From the NCBI RefSeq assembly GCF_000158915.1, contig NZ_GG657754.1:3338030-3375828 (forward strand): 37,799 nt of DNA. The letters are read 5' to 3'. The notes beneath the pieces were generated by a model. The model was not told the origin of the DNA and did not search any database. It saw only the letters and a program-made list of their open reading frames with translations. Position numbers and translations under genes: made by a program. Positions 14,611-23,788 of this stretch are shown piece by piece (position 1 is the stretch's first letter; every line of letters starts with the position of its first letter). The DNA is from Streptomyces himastatinicus ATCC 53653 (GTDB taxonomy: Bacteria; Actinomycetota; Actinomycetes; Streptomycetales; Streptomycetaceae).

Positions 14611-16998
14611 CTAGCGCAGCGCGACCACGCAGTGATGGGTGGCGCAGGCCGTGCCGGGGGTGATGCGCAGCCGCAGGGTGCCGCCGGTGGCCAGCACCTC
14701 GACCGTGGCGTCGTGGGCCGTCACGGCGCGCACCGGATGCGTCCAGAGGACGTCGAACGGCTCCCCGGTCCTGAGCGGCTCGGCGATCGCGAGGTGTGCG
14801 GTGTGCCGTCCGGTACGGCGCAGCAGCACGCTCGCCGGGGCGCCCGCGGTCAGCGGACCGGCCGTGCCCGGGGCCCAGAAGTTGGCCGCCGTGACGCCGA
14901 GTGACGGGATGGCGATGGCCTGCCGGGCACGGGAGTTGGCGAGCACGGTCAGCCAGCGGCGGTCGGCGGCACGCGCGGCGAGGGCGGCCGGGCCCGCGCC
15001 CGGCATCAGGAGGTAGGCGTAGCCCCCGCCGTCGGGGTCGGTGCCGTGGTCGTGCCAGAGGGTGAGGTAGCGGCGGGTGAGGAGGTCCGGGGAGCTGCCG
15101 GTGTTGATGTCCCGCCAGGAGCCGGTGCGGGCCTCGCGCCGGGTGTGCAGGGCGGCGCCGCCGGGGAAGACATAGCCGCCGTGCCCGGCGAGATGGGCCC
15201 AGCGCGCCCGGCGGAAGGTGCGGGTCCGCTCCGGTGCGGCGGGCTGGGGGACGCCGTCGACGGTGAGCGTGGGGGTGCCGTCGGCGCCGAGGTTGCGGTT
15301 GTCGACGACGGTGACGACGGGGGCGCCGTCGCGGGCGGTGATGTCCGCGCCGAGGCAGACGATCGCGTCGGCCACGCAGAACCAGGACTTCTTGGCGCGC
15401 AGGGTGGAGCCGAGTCCCCGTACGTCCTGGCCGATGGCGGCGTACTCGCCGTCGGTGGTGCCGCCGACCCAGCGCGCGGCGGGTTTGGGTTCGCCCCAGC
15501 CGCCGCCCTCGTTGTCGGCCAGGGGCCGGGCGGAGGCGGTGGTTCCGGGCAGCCGGTAGGGGTCGACCGTGGGCCAGAAGGCGTCCGTGTACTGACCCGC
15601 GGTGCCCTCACCCGCCCACCAGGAGAGCATTCCGGCGCCGGTGTGCCAGCCGCGCGGGTGCTCGCCGTTGCCGTTCTCGTAGTACGCGATCCGGTCCGAG
15701 GCCATGGCCAGGGCGGCGGTCCAGCCGGGGCGCCGGTGCACGGCCCGGTCCATGGCCGGGAAGAGCCGGTGGCCGATGGGCTCGGGCAGCGCCGGGCCCG
15801 GCCCCTTCGCCACGGCCGCCAGCCGGGCCAGGTCCGCGACGCCGAACTGCGGGTCGGTCAGCACGGGGTTGCTGGTGTCGCGTGCGATCCAGCCCCTGAC
15901 CATGCCGTTCCAGCGCTCCCGCGTGGCGTCGTCCGCGCCCGTGCCGAGCAGGGCGATGGCGGCGAGGAACAGATGGCCGCGCTGATGGTCGCTCTGCATG
16001 ATCCCTCGTGGATCGTTGACCTGGACGCCGCGGCTGACGGCCCGGCCGGAGACAACGTCCATCATCAGCCCGTCGTGCAGCAGCGGGGCGTACGCGTGCT
16101 CCACGCTGTCCAGGATGATCCGCCGGTTGGGGTCGGTGACCTCCCACTCCGACCCGGCGAGCAGGGCGAAGAGCCTCCCGAGGCCGTCGAGCAGGACATA
16201 GCCGTAGGTGCCGGAGTAGGCGACCCAGGTGTGCTGGATGAACGATCCGTCGGCGTAGAGACCGTCGCCCTTCGTCACGTACGGGAAGACGGGCGAGAGC
16301 GCGTCCCGGGCGAGCGCGACCTTGGCGGGCGCCGCGCCGAGGATGCCGCGCAGGGCCACCACGCGGCACAGGTCGACGCGGTTGGCGCCGGTGCTGGTGC
16401 CGGTGTAGTCGCCGAGCATGGTGTCGGGGACGAAGTGGTCGACGGCGGCGAGGCAGCGCGCCCGCCGCTCCTCGCCGAGCCGGTCGTACAGGATCGCCAG
16501 GGTGTCCAGGAGCAGCCGGGGGCTGCCGATCTGCCACTCCCACCAGTTGCCGTAGCGGGTGGTGGCGGGGCTGTAGACGGTGGCGTCGAGGTGGTCGATG
16601 CCGCGTGCGATGTCCTCGGCGAGGCCGGGGTCGCCGGTGAGGCCGGTGCCGGGCTGGGCGTACGCGTGGGCCATGGTGTTCAGCCGCTGGTAGCTCTGGG
16701 TGATCCCGGCGGGCGGGTCGAAGGGCTGGTCGGGCCAGAGCGACGCGGCGGCGGGCGCCATGCTCGTACGGAACCCGGTGGCCAGCCGCCCGGTCTCGGC
16801 GAGGCGGGCGGCGTACGGCTCGGCGGCGGGGTCGAAGCCGGTGCCGAGCGTGAGGTCGGTCCAGCGGCGGCGCAGGGCGTCGAAGTCCGGCCCGGCCGCG
16901 TGGGCGGGCGGGCCGGCGAGGGCGGGGGATAACGCTCCGGTGGCGGCCGCGGCCAGGAAGCCTCGCCGGGACCAGGGTCTGAGCGGGCGCGGTGGCAT
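14611..16998 (-). CDS. Secreted polysaccharide lyase family 8 (hyaluronate/chondroitin/xanthan lyase type)
   Basis: A 795-residue PL8 lyase, which cleaves uronic-acid polysaccharides by beta-elimination outside the cell. A twin-arginine signal is clear: SRRGFLAAAATGALSPALAG at residues 10-29, then PAHAAG before the mature chain. The alpha/alpha-toroid domain has the aromatic patch NWWEWQIGSPRLLLDTL and the catalytic His/Tyr segment FIQHTWVAYSGTYGYVLLDGL; the catalytic Asn should be on an earlier helix. Beta-sandwich domains follow (GAGMLSWWAGEGTAGQYTDAFWPTVDPYRLPGTT is a typical junction). ATG at 16998 has GGAGG four bases upstream, which rules out the longer open frame. The exact substrate cannot be assigned. 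It stands alone on the minus strand, divergent from yceI. Confidence 0.92.
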   Translation of the reverse strand: MPPRPLRPWSRRGFLAAAATGALSPALAGPPAHAAGPDFDALRRRWTDLTLGTGFDPAAEPYAARLAETGRLATGFRTSMAPAAASLWPDQPFDPPAGITQSYQRLNTMAHAYAQPGTGLTGDPGLAEDIARGIDHLDATVYSPATTRYGNWWEWQIGSPRLLLDTLAILYDRLGEERRARCLAAVDHFVPDTMLGDYTGTSTGANRVDLCRVVALRGILGAAPAKVALARDALSPVFPYVTKGDGLYADGSFIQHTWVAYSGTYGYVLLDGLGRLFALLAGSEWEVTDPNRRIILDSVEHAYAPLLHDGLMMDVVSGRAVSRGVQVNDPRGIMQSDHQRGHLFLAAIALLGTGADDATRERWNGMVRGWIARDTSNPVLTDPQFGVADLARLAAVAKGPGPALPEPIGHRLFPAMDRAVHRRPGWTAALAMASDRIAYYENGNGEHPRGWHTGAGMLSWWAGEGTAGQYTDAFWPTVDPYRLPGTTASARPLADNEGGGWGEPKPAARWVGGTTDGEYAAIGQDVRGLGSTLRAKKSWFCVADAIVCLGADITARDGAPVVTVVDNRNLGADGTPTLTVDGVPQPAAPERTRTFRRARWAHLAGHGGYVFPGGAALHTRREARTGSWRDINTGSSPDLLTRRYLTLWHDHGTDPDGGGYAYLLMPGAGPAALAARAADRRWLTVLANSRARQAIAIPSLGVTAANFWAPGTAGPLTAGAPASVLLRRTGRHTAHLAIAEPLRTGEPFDVLWTHPVRAVTAHDATVEVLATGGTLRLRITPGTACATHHCVVALR

Positions 16999-17104
16999 GC
17001 GACCTCCAGCGGGGGCGGACGGGCGGTGGGGATGATGCCCGGGTTCTCCGTCTTCCATACGCCACGGATGTTGAGGTTTGCACCGAAGAGGTCTACTCTC
17101 CCCC

Positions 17105-17122
17105 TTGTTCAAGATTGAACAA
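17105..17122. promoter_or_regulatory. Perfect 18-bp operator-like palindrome before yceI
   Basis: TTGTTCAAGATTGAACAA has perfect 8-bp arms around GA. It ends 23 bp before the yceI ATG and overlaps the likely promoter (a TAATAC -10 candidate at 17124-17129), as a repressor site would. The TTGAACAA half-site suits MarR-family repressors, but that assignment is inference. Confidence 0.7.
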
Positions 17123-17145
17123 ATAATACGCCCGAAGGAGGAGCC

Positions 17146-17703
17146 ATGGCGGATCTCACCGCACTGACCGGGGACTACACCGTTGATCCAGCGCACAGCA
17201 GCATCGGCTTCACGGTGCGGCATGCCATGGTCACCAATGTCCGCGGGTCCTTCCCCGAACACGAGGGGACCCTTCACCTGGACGGCGCCGACCCGTCCCG
17301 CTCGACCGCCTCCCTCGACGTCACGATCGCGAGCGTCGACACCGGCAAGGCGGACCGCGACGCCCATCTGCGCAGCGCCGACTTCTTCGACGCCGAGACC
17401 CATCCGCGGATGACCTTCCGCAGCACCGCCGCGGAGCAGGTCGACGAGGAGAACTACCGGATCACCGGCGACCTGACCATCAAGGGCGTCACCCGTCCGA
17501 TCACCATCGACCTCGAGTTCAACGGCTCGGCCACCGACGCGTTCGGCAACGAGCGCGTCGGGTTCGAGGGCCGTGCCGAGCTGCTGCGCTCCGACTGGGG
17601 CCTGACCTGGAACGCCGCACTGGAGACCGGCGGGGTGATGGTCAGCGACAAGGCCAAGCTGACCTTCGACATCTCCGCGATCAAGAACACCGCACAGGGC
17701 TGA
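17146..17703 (+). CDS. YceI-like (lipocalin-fold) protein
   Basis: A 185-residue YceI-domain protein: a beta barrel that binds polyprenyl or other long isoprenoid or amphiphilic chains. The pattern is complete: GDYTVDPAHSSIGFTVRHAMVTNVRGSF, then AHLRSADFFDAETHPRMTFRST, GDLTIKGVTRPITIDLEF, and RSDWGLTWN near the end. There is no signal peptide, so it is probably cytoplasmic, unlike E. coli YceI. ATG at 17146 follows GGAGGAG at a good distance. The perfect TTGTTCAA / TTGAACAA palindrome over its promoter points to single-gene control by a repressor not encoded here. A convergent hairpin ends the transcript. Confidence 0.93.
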   Translation: MADLTALTGDYTVDPAHSSIGFTVRHAMVTNVRGSFPEHEGTLHLDGADPSRSTASLDVTIASVDTGKADRDAHLRSADFFDAETHPRMTFRSTAAEQVDEENYRITGDLTIKGVTRPITIDLEFNGSATDAFGNERVGFEGRAELLRSDWGLTWNAALETGGVMVSDKAKLTFDISAIKNTAQG

Positions 17704-17738
17704 ATCCGCCTTTCAGGGCTCGGTTCGTCCCGCATACT

Positions 17739-17788
17739 CCGCGGCCCCGGCAGGGCTACACCCCCAAAGGCTTCTGCCGGGACCGCGG
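17739..17788. terminator. Bidirectional terminator between yceI and cimA
   Basis: CCGCGGCCCCGGCAG pairs with CTGCCGGGACCGCGG over 15 bp with one mismatch, around a 20-base loop. It sits 35 bp after the yceI stop and 18 bp after the cimA stop on the other strand. Confidence 0.75.
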
Positions 17789-17806
17789 ATCCTCGCGTAT
17801 CGGCGG

Positions 17807-19405
17807 CTACTCCTGCGGTTCCACTCCGGCCCGCAGCAGCCCGTAGGCGTACGCGTCGTCCAGCGCCTGCCAGGAGGCGTCGATCACGTTCTCGGCGACG
17901 CCGACCGTGGACCACTCCCCCTGTCCGTCCGCGGTGGAGACGAGCACCCGGGTCGTGGACTCCGTGCCGTGCTTGCCCTCCAGGATGCGGACCTTGTAGT
18001 CGACCAGCTCCATCTTGGCGAGCTGCGGGTAGATCCGCTCCAGCCCCACGCGCAGCGCCTTGTCCAGCGCGTTGACCGGACCGTTGCCTTCCGCCGTGGC
18101 GACGATGCGCTCGCCCTTGGCCCACAGCTTCACCGTCGCCTCGTTGGCGTGGGTGCCGTCCGGGCGGGTCTCGACGATCGCGCGCCAGGACTCGACCCGG
18201 AAGTAGCGGCGGACCCGGCCCTCGGCCTCCGCGCGCAGCAGCAGCTCGAACGAGGCGTCGGCGGCCTCGTACGTGTAGCCCGCCAGCTCGCGCTCCTTGA
18301 CCCGCTCGACCACCCGCTGCACCAGCGCGCGGTCGCCGCCGAGGTCGATGCCCAGCTCCTTGCCCTTCAGCTCGATCGAGGCGCGGCCCGCCATGTCGGA
18401 GACCAGCATCCGCATCGTGTTGCCGACCCGCTCGGGGTCGATGTGCTGGTACAGATCCGGGTCGACCTTGATCGCGGAGGCGTGCAGCCCGGCCTTGTGG
18501 GCGAAGGCGGAGACCCCCACATAGGGCTGGTGGGTCGACGGCGTCAGGTTGACGACCTCGGCGATCGCGTGCGAGATCCGGGTCATCTCCTCCATCGCGC
18601 CCTTCGGCAGCACCCGGCGGCCGTACTTCAGCTCCAGCGCGGCGACGACCGGGAAGAGGTTGGCGTTGCCGACCCGCTCGCCGTAGCCGTTGGCGGTGCA
18701 CTGGACGTGGGTGGCGCCCGCGTCGACCGCGGCCAGGGTGTTGGCGACGGCGCAGCCGGTGTCGTCCTGGGTGTGGATGCCCAGGCGGGCGCCGGTGTCG
18801 GCGAGGACGGTACGGACCACGGCGTCGATCTGGCCGGGCAGCATGCCGCCGTTGGTGTCGCAGAGGATCACCACGTCGGCGCCCGCCTGGTGCGCGGTGG
18901 CGACGACCCGCTTGGCGTACTCGGCGTTGGCGCGGTAGCCGTCGAAGAAGTGCTCGCAGTCGAGGAACACCCGGCGGCCCTGGGACCGCAGGTAGGCGAC
19001 GGTGTCGCCGACCATCGCCAGGTTCTCCTCCAACGTGGTGCGCAGGGCCAGCTCCACATGGCGGTCATGGGACTTGGCCACCAGGGTGATCACCGGGGCG
19101 CCCGAGTCCAGCAGCGCCTTGACCTGCGGGTCATCCGAAGCGCTGACGCCCGCCTTGCGGGTGGCGCCGAACGCGACGAGCTGGGCGTGCTTGAAGTCGA
19201 TCTCCGCCTGGGCACGGGCGAAGAACTCCGTGTCCCGCGGGTTGGCGCCCGGCCAGCCCCCCTCGATGAAGCCCACGCCGAAGTCGTCCAGGTGACGGGC
19301 GATGGTGAGCTTGTCGGCGACCGTCAGGTTGATGCCCTCGCGCTGCGCGCCGTCGCGCAGCGTGGTGTCGAAGACGTGGAAGCTGTCGTCGGGCCGATCC
19401 TTCAT
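17807..19405 (-). CDS. cimA: Citramalate synthase / 2-isopropylmalate synthase-like protein
   Basis: A 532-residue DRE-TIM metallolyase of the CimA type, which condenses acetyl-CoA with pyruvate to citramalate on the threonine-independent route to isoleucine. FHVFDTTLRDGAQREGINLT carries the Arg-Asp of the active site, followed by HLDDFGVGFIEGGWPGANP and, after the barrel, NGYGERVGNANLF, then the regulatory C-domain. The HxHND metal motif of LeuA is replaced by HTQDDTGCAVAN, which as I recall is normal in actinobacterial CimA-like proteins. ATG at 19405 has AGGAG ten bases upstream. The closeness to ilvE and leuB fits branched-chain amino acid synthesis. An attenuator-like hairpin lies about 100 bp upstream. 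A 2-isopropylmalate synthase activity is not excluded. Confidence 0.9.
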   Translation of the reverse strand: MKDRPDDSFHVFDTTLRDGAQREGINLTVADKLTIARHLDDFGVGFIEGGWPGANPRDTEFFARAQAEIDFKHAQLVAFGATRKAGVSASDDPQVKALLDSGAPVITLVAKSHDRHVELALRTTLEENLAMVGDTVAYLRSQGRRVFLDCEHFFDGYRANAEYAKRVVATAHQAGADVVILCDTNGGMLPGQIDAVVRTVLADTGARLGIHTQDDTGCAVANTLAAVDAGATHVQCTANGYGERVGNANLFPVVAALELKYGRRVLPKGAMEEMTRISHAIAEVVNLTPSTHQPYVGVSAFAHKAGLHASAIKVDPDLYQHIDPERVGNTMRMLVSDMAGRASIELKGKELGIDLGGDRALVQRVVERVKERELAGYTYEAADASFELLLRAEAEGRVRRYFRVESWRAIVETRPDGTHANEATVKLWAKGERIVATAEGNGPVNALDKALRVGLERIYPQLAKMELVDYKVRILEGKHGTESTTRVLVSTADGQGEWSTVGVAENVIDASWQALDDAYAYGLLRAGVEPQE

Positions 19406-19502
19406 GGTGGTCTGGCTCCTGTCGGATGGATCTGGGGCTACCGGAATATCCGGTTCCGCGCCCTCCATGGTCCCGCACGCTCCGCATCCGGTGGGATGGT
19501 CC

Positions 19503-19539
19503 GGAAAACGAAAAGACCCCTCGCGGGTGCGAGAGGTCT
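19503..19539 (-). promoter_or_regulatory. Attenuator-like hairpin with U-tract upstream of cimA
   Basis: On the minus strand AGACCTCTCGC and GCGAGGGGTCT pair over 11 bp with one mismatch around ACCC, followed by TTTTCGTTTT. This is a classic intrinsic terminator. It lies 109 bp before the cimA ATG and about 100 bp after the ilvE terminator, so it can only end a transcript that starts between them, which would be the cimA leader or a small RNA. Confidence 0.55.
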
Positions 19540-19637
19540 GCGCGCGGGTCTGGGGCACGGTGGTCGCGTCGTACGGGGTCGTACGGGGCGATCACTGCGG
19601 ACCGGCGCGCCTGCTGCCAATAATCGTGGCGAACGAG

Positions 19638-19674
19638 AGCACGGAGGCAGTCAAGCACATTCCGCCTCCGTGCT
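19638..19674 (-). terminator. Terminator of ilvE
   Basis: AGCACGGAGGC and GCCTCCGTGCT form a perfect 11-bp stem with a 15-base loop, 43 bp after the ilvE stop. The sequence after it reads CTCGTTCG on the minus strand, only weakly U-rich. Confidence 0.7.
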
Positions 19675-19716
19675 CCGATCCGTCTCAGGATGCGGGCTTT
19701 CCCACCCTCAAGAGGC

Positions 19717-20802
19717 TCAGCCCACGCGGTGCAGCCAGCCGTGGGGGTCGGGAGCGGCGCCGGTCTGGATGTCCAGCAGCGCCTTGCGCAGCTTCGTGGT
19801 GACCTCGCCGGGCTGCCCGTCGCCCACCGTCCAGCTCGCGCGGGCGGACTTCACCGAGCCGACCGGGGTGATCACGGCAGCGGTGCCGCAGGCGAAGACC
19901 TCGGTCAGGCTGCCGTCCTCGTTCCCCGCGCGCCAGTCGTCGACCGAGATCCGGCCCTCGGCGACCTCGTAGCCGAGGTCCTCGGCGATCCGCAGCAGCG
20001 AGGCGCGGGTGATGCCGGGGAGCAGCGAACCGGACAGCTCGGGGGTGACGATGCGGTTCCCGTACACGAAGTACAGGTTCATGCCGCCCATTTCCTCGAT
20101 CCAGCGGCGCTCGATGGCGTCCAGCCAGACCACCTGGTCGCAGCCCTGCTCGGCGGCCTGCGCCTGGGCCACCAGCGAGGCGGCGTAGTTGCCGCCCGCC
20201 TTGGCGGTGCCGGTGCCGCCGGGGGCCGCCCGCACGTACTCCTCGGACAGCCAGACGGAGACCGGGTGCACGCCGCGCGGGAAGTAGGCGCCCGCCGGGG
20301 AGGCGATCACGACGAACAGGTACTCATTAGCGGGCCGGACGCCCAGCCCCACCTCGCTCGCGATCATGAACGGCCGCAGGTACAGGGACTCCTCACCGCT
20401 GCCCGGCACCCATGCCCGGTCCTGGGTGACCAGGGCGTCGCAGGCCGCGAGGAACAGGTCGACCGGCAGCTCGGGCATCGCCATGCGGCGGGCGGAAGCC
20501 TGGAACCGCTCGGCGTTCTGCTCGGGACGGAAAGTGGCCACGGTCCCGTCGGGCTGGCGGTACGCCTTGAGCCCTTCGAAGATCGTCTGCGCGTAGTGCA
20601 GCGTCATGTTCGCCGGGTCGAGCGACAGCGGGGCATAGGGCACGAGCTGGGCCTCGTGCCAGCCGCGGCCCTCCGTCCACTTGATCGTCACCATGTGGTC
20701 GGTAAAGTGGCGGCCGAATCCGGGGCTGGCCAGGATCTCCTCCCGCTCCGCGTCGGAGAGCGGGTGCGAGGAGGGCTTGAGCTCGATCGAGGGCGTCGTC
20801 AT
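19717..20802 (-). CDS. ilvE: Branched-chain amino acid aminotransferase
   Basis: A 361-residue class IV PLP aminotransferase, which carries out the last step of Leu, Ile and Val synthesis and the first of their breakdown. The markers are the entry [20 protein letters not shown], the helix [13 protein letters not shown], and the PLP lysine in [13 protein letters not shown]. Then come [17 protein letters not shown] and the C-terminal [15 protein letters not shown]. It is of the long bacterial form (Streptomyces IlvE is about 362). I start it at ATG 20802 ([10 protein letters not shown]). The open frame runs further upstream without a ribosome site. A strong hairpin about 100 bp upstream separates it from leuB, so it probably has its own promoter or is reached only by read-through. 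Confidence 0.95.
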   Translation of the reverse strand: MTTPSIELKPSSHPLSDAEREEILASPGFGRHFTDHMVTIKWTEGRGWHEAQLVPYAPLSLDPANMTLHYAQTIFEGLKAYRQPDGTVATFRPEQNAERFQASARRMAMPELPVDLFLAACDALVTQDRAWVPGSGEESLYLRPFMIASEVGLGVRPANEYLFVVIASPAGAYFPRGVHPVSVWLSEEYVRAAPGGTGTAKAGGNYAASLVAQAQAAEQGCDQVVWLDAIERRWIEEMGGMNLYFVYGNRIVTPELSGSLLPGITRASLLRIAEDLGYEVAEGRISVDDWRAGNEDGSLTEVFACGTAAVITPVGSVKSARASWTVGDGQPGEVTTKLRKALLDIQTGAAPDPHGWLHRVG

Positions 20803-20899
20803 TCGTGGTAGTCCTTCACTTCCGTTGTGGCGGACCGCGCTCACACCATCCTTGTCCGTGATCGGTACTAGGACGTCCGAGCTTCCCGCTGCACACGGC

Positions 20900-20932
20900 G
20901 GCCCCACGAGCGATTATCGCTGACGTGGGGCC
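20900..20932 (-). terminator. Hairpin between leuB and ilvE
   Basis: GGCCCCACG and CGTGGGGCC form a perfect 9-bp stem that encloses a second stem, AGCGA / TCGCT, around TTA. It starts 77 bp after the leuB stop. It is almost symmetric, so it might also be an operator for ilvE, but a terminator is the simpler reading. Confidence 0.6.
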
Positions 20933-21009
20933 GGAGCTTAAGGATGCGTGCGAAGTGCGCGGCCCGAGGTCGATGGTCGCACCCAGCCGCGCACTGGCAC
21001 AGGCTGGGG

Positions 21010-22047
21010 TCAGCCGGATACTCGGGCGGCGAGCGCGTCGCCGATCTCGTCGGTGGTGCGCGCCGCGTCCCGCTCGGCGAGGTCCTCGGCGACGGCGGCC
21101 TCGATGCGGGCCGCCTCGTCCGCGTAGCCGAGGTGCTGGAGGAGCAGGGCCACCGACAGGATGGTCGCGGTCGGGTCGGCCTTGCCGGTGCCCGCGATGT
21201 CCGGCGCGGAGCCGTGGACCGGCTCGAACATCGACGGGAAGGCGCCGGAGGGGTTGATGTTGCCGCTCGCGGCGAGCCCGATGCCACCGGTGACGGCGGC
21301 GGCGAGGTCGGTGAGGATGTCACCGAAGAGGTTGTCGGTCACGATCACGTCGAACCGCTCGGGCTGGGTGACGAAGAAGATCGTCGCGGCGTCGACGTGC
21401 AGGTAGTCCGTGGTGACGTCCGGGTACTCGGCGCCGACCTTGTCGAAGATGTTCTTCCACAGGTGACCGGCGTGCACCAGGACGTTGTTCTTGTGCACGA
21501 GCGTCAGCTTCTTGCGCGGGCGGCTGTTGGCGCGCTCGTACGCGTCCCGGACGACGCGCTCGACGCCGTACGCGGTGTTCAGGCTGACCTCGGTGGCGAC
21601 CTCGGCCGGGGTACCGGTCCGCAGCGAGCCGCCGTTGCCCACGTACGGGCCCTCGGTGCCCTCCCGGACGACGACGAAGTCGATGTCGGGGCGGCCGGCC
21701 AGCGGGGTCGCGGTGTTCGGGAAGAGCTTCGACGGACGCAGGTTGACGTAGTGGTCGAAGGCGAAGCGCAGCTTGAGCAGCAGCCCGCGCTCCAGCACCC
21801 CGGACGGGACCGACGGGTCGCCGATCGCGCCCAGCAGGATCGCGTCGTGGTCCTTCAGCGACTCCAGCTCGGCGTCCGTAAGGGTTTCGCCGGTGGCGTG
21901 CCAGCGCCGGGCGCCGAGGTCGTAATTCTTGGTCTCCAGCTTCACGTCCTGGGGAAGGGCGGCGCCGAGGACCTTGAGGCCCTGGGCCACGACTTCCTGG
22001 CCGATACCGTCACCGGGGATCACTGCGAGGCGAATGCTGCGAGACAT
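21010..22047 (-). CDS. leuB: 3-isopropylmalate dehydrogenase
   Basis: A 345-residue isocitrate/isopropylmalate dehydrogenase, which oxidatively decarboxylates 3-isopropylmalate with NAD in leucine synthesis. It starts [15 protein letters not shown], carries the substrate-binding arginines in [15 protein letters not shown] and [12 protein letters not shown], the lysine in [10 protein letters not shown], and the metal aspartates in [15 protein letters not shown]. It ends with the NAD site [18 protein letters not shown] at 22047 has GAGGAG about twelve bases upstream. A CTGACC-17-TATGGC promoter candidate lies near 22095-22125 on the minus strand. leuC and leuD are not in the window, as usual in Streptomyces. 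Confidence 0.96.
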   Translation of the reverse strand: MSRSIRLAVIPGDGIGQEVVAQGLKVLGAALPQDVKLETKNYDLGARRWHATGETLTDAELESLKDHDAILLGAIGDPSVPSGVLERGLLLKLRFAFDHYVNLRPSKLFPNTATPLAGRPDIDFVVVREGTEGPYVGNGGSLRTGTPAEVATEVSLNTAYGVERVVRDAYERANSRPRKKLTLVHKNNVLVHAGHLWKNIFDKVGAEYPDVTTDYLHVDAATIFFVTQPERFDVIVTDNLFGDILTDLAAAVTGGIGLAASGNINPSGAFPSMFEPVHGSAPDIAGTGKADPTATILSVALLLQHLGYADEAARIEAAVAEDLAERDAARTTDEIGDALAARVSG

Positions 22048-22176
22048 ACCCGGACCCTACTCCTCGTCCCACCCCATGACATCGGTCGTCCGCCATACGG
22101 ACAGATCGTCCATCGGTCAGGCCGCGTTCACCCGGAGTACGGCGTGACGTCTCCCGCGCGGGGGAGATTCCGGATC

Positions 22177-23760
22177 ATGCATACACCACGGTTCGGCATT
22201 CCGGAGCCGCTAGCGAGCCGGATGACCATGGCGGAGCAGCACGAATACCTGCGCGACGCCCTCCCCCGCCGACGGGTGCTGCGCGGGGGCGCCGCGACGG
22301 CCGGGGCGGCCGCGGTGGCGCTGGGCGGCGCGGGCTGCGCCCCCGCCGCCACGTCCGATCCGGCGCCCGCCGGGGCCCCCCGCACCAGGACGCCGGAGGT
22401 GAACGGCGCCCTGGTGGCCCCCTTCGGCCGCCACCTCGCTCTCAGCGCCGACCCGACGACGCAGATGCGGGTCTCCTGGCAGGTGCCGTTCGCGGTGAAG
22501 CGGCCGTATCTGCGGATCGGCCCGCGGCCGACGGATCTGACCCGGAAGGTCGAGGCCGAGGTCCGCCATCTGCACACGCCCTCGCTCGGCGACAAGCTGC
22601 CCGCGGTCGACCAGTACTACCTGCACGCCGCTGTGGAGGGCTTGAGCCCCGGCGTCACGTACTACTACGGCGTCGGCCATGAGGGCTACGACCCCGCCGA
22701 CCCGCGTCACTTCTCCTCGCTGGGCACGTTCCGCACCGCCCCCGAGCGGCCGGAGAAGTTCGTCTTCACCGCCTTCGGCGACCAGGGGGTGAGCTATGAC
22801 GCGCTCGCCAACGACCAGTTGATCCTGGGTCAGGATCCGTCGTTCCATCTGCACGCCGGGGACATCTGCTACGCGGACACCACCGGCCACGGCAAGAAGT
22901 CCGACCTGTACGACGCCCGGGTCTGGGACTCCTTCCTCGCCCAGACCGACTCGGTCGCGGCGAGCGTGCCGTGGATGGTGACGACCGGGAACCACGACAT
23001 GGAGGCGTGGTACTCCCCCGACGGCTACGGCGGGCAGCTGGCCCGCTGGTCGCTGCCGGACAACGGGCCCGACCCCCGCAAGGCGCCCGGCGTCTACTCC
23101 TTCACCTACGGCAACGTGGGCGTCGTCGCGCTGGACGCCAATGACGTCAGCTACGAAATCCCCGCCAACAAGGGCTACACGGGCGGCGATCAGACCCGCT
23201 GGCTGGACCGCCGCCTGGGAGAGCTGCGCAAGCGGTCCGGCATCGACTTCCTGGTGGTCTTCTTCCACCACTGCGCGTTCTCCACGACCAGCTCGCACGC
23301 CTCGGACGGCGGGGTGCGCGACGGCTGGGTGCCGATCTTCGAGAAGCACCGCGTGGATCTGGTCGTCAACGGCCACAACCACGTCTACGAGCGCACCGAC
23401 GCCATCCGCGGCGGCAAGGTGGCCAAGAAGGTGCCGATCGGCGAGAGCGTGAACCCCGTGCGGGACGGGATCGTGTACGTCACGGCGGGCGGCGCCGGGG
23501 CGGACCTGTACGAGTTCCCGGTGCCCGACAGCTACGAGGGGCACGTCAAGGATCTCGACGAGGTGGAGAGCTACCACTGGACGAAGGACGGCGAGAAGAA
23601 CAAGGACACCGTGGAGTGGTCACGCGTCCGCTACACCGGCTTCTCGTTCCTCGCGGTGGAGGTCGAGCCGGGGCCGGCCCCGCGCATGAGGGTCACGGCG
23701 CTGGCGGAGTCCGGTGAGCGGGTGGACCGCTTCGACATCGCCCCGCCCCGGGGGAAATGA
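22177..23760 (+). CDS. Exported purple-acid-phosphatase-like metallophosphoesterase
   Basis: A 527-residue protein with all five metallophosphoesterase blocks in order: AFGDQG, HAGDICYAD, VTTGNHD, VVFFHHCAF and VNGHNHVYERTD. They follow an N-terminal fibronectin-like domain (MRVSWQVPFAVKRPYLRIG, SPGVTYYYGVGHEGYD), as in purple acid phosphatases. The Tat-type signal is RRRVLRGGAATAGAAAVALG, and GGAGC makes a possible but weak lipobox, so it may be a surface lipoprotein. ATG at 22177 has GGGGGAG ten bases upstream. An ATG at 22222 is an alternative that keeps the signal. It is likely to release phosphate from organic phosphates outside the cell, in single- or two-metal form. No PHO box is evident. 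Confidence 0.92.
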   Translation: MHTPRFGIPEPLASRMTMAEQHEYLRDALPRRRVLRGGAATAGAAAVALGGAGCAPAATSDPAPAGAPRTRTPEVNGALVAPFGRHLALSADPTTQMRVSWQVPFAVKRPYLRIGPRPTDLTRKVEAEVRHLHTPSLGDKLPAVDQYYLHAAVEGLSPGVTYYYGVGHEGYDPADPRHFSSLGTFRTAPERPEKFVFTAFGDQGVSYDALANDQLILGQDPSFHLHAGDICYADTTGHGKKSDLYDARVWDSFLAQTDSVAASVPWMVTTGNHDMEAWYSPDGYGGQLARWSLPDNGPDPRKAPGVYSFTYGNVGVVALDANDVSYEIPANKGYTGGDQTRWLDRRLGELRKRSGIDFLVVFFHHCAFSTTSSHASDGGVRDGWVPIFEKHRVDLVVNGHNHVYERTDAIRGGKVAKKVPIGESVNPVRDGIVYVTAGGAGADLYEFPVPDSYEGHVKDLDEVESYHWTKDGEKNKDTVEWSRVRYTGFSFLAVEVEPGPAPRMRVTALAESGERVDRFDIAPPRGK

Positions 23761-23762
23761 CA

Positions 23763-23781
23763 GGCGGCCCGGAAGGCCGCC
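23763..23781. terminator. Convergent terminator after the phosphoesterase
   Basis: GGCGGCC and GGCCGCC form a 7-bp stem around CGGAA, between the phosphoesterase stop and the stop of the 40-residue gene on the other strand. Confidence 0.6.
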
Positions 23782-23788
23782 CCGCGGC

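Noticed and set aside
15046..16932. A 628-codon plus-strand frame over the PL8 gene
   Set aside because: Antisense shadow; the lyase on the minus strand has its signal peptide and catalytic motifs.
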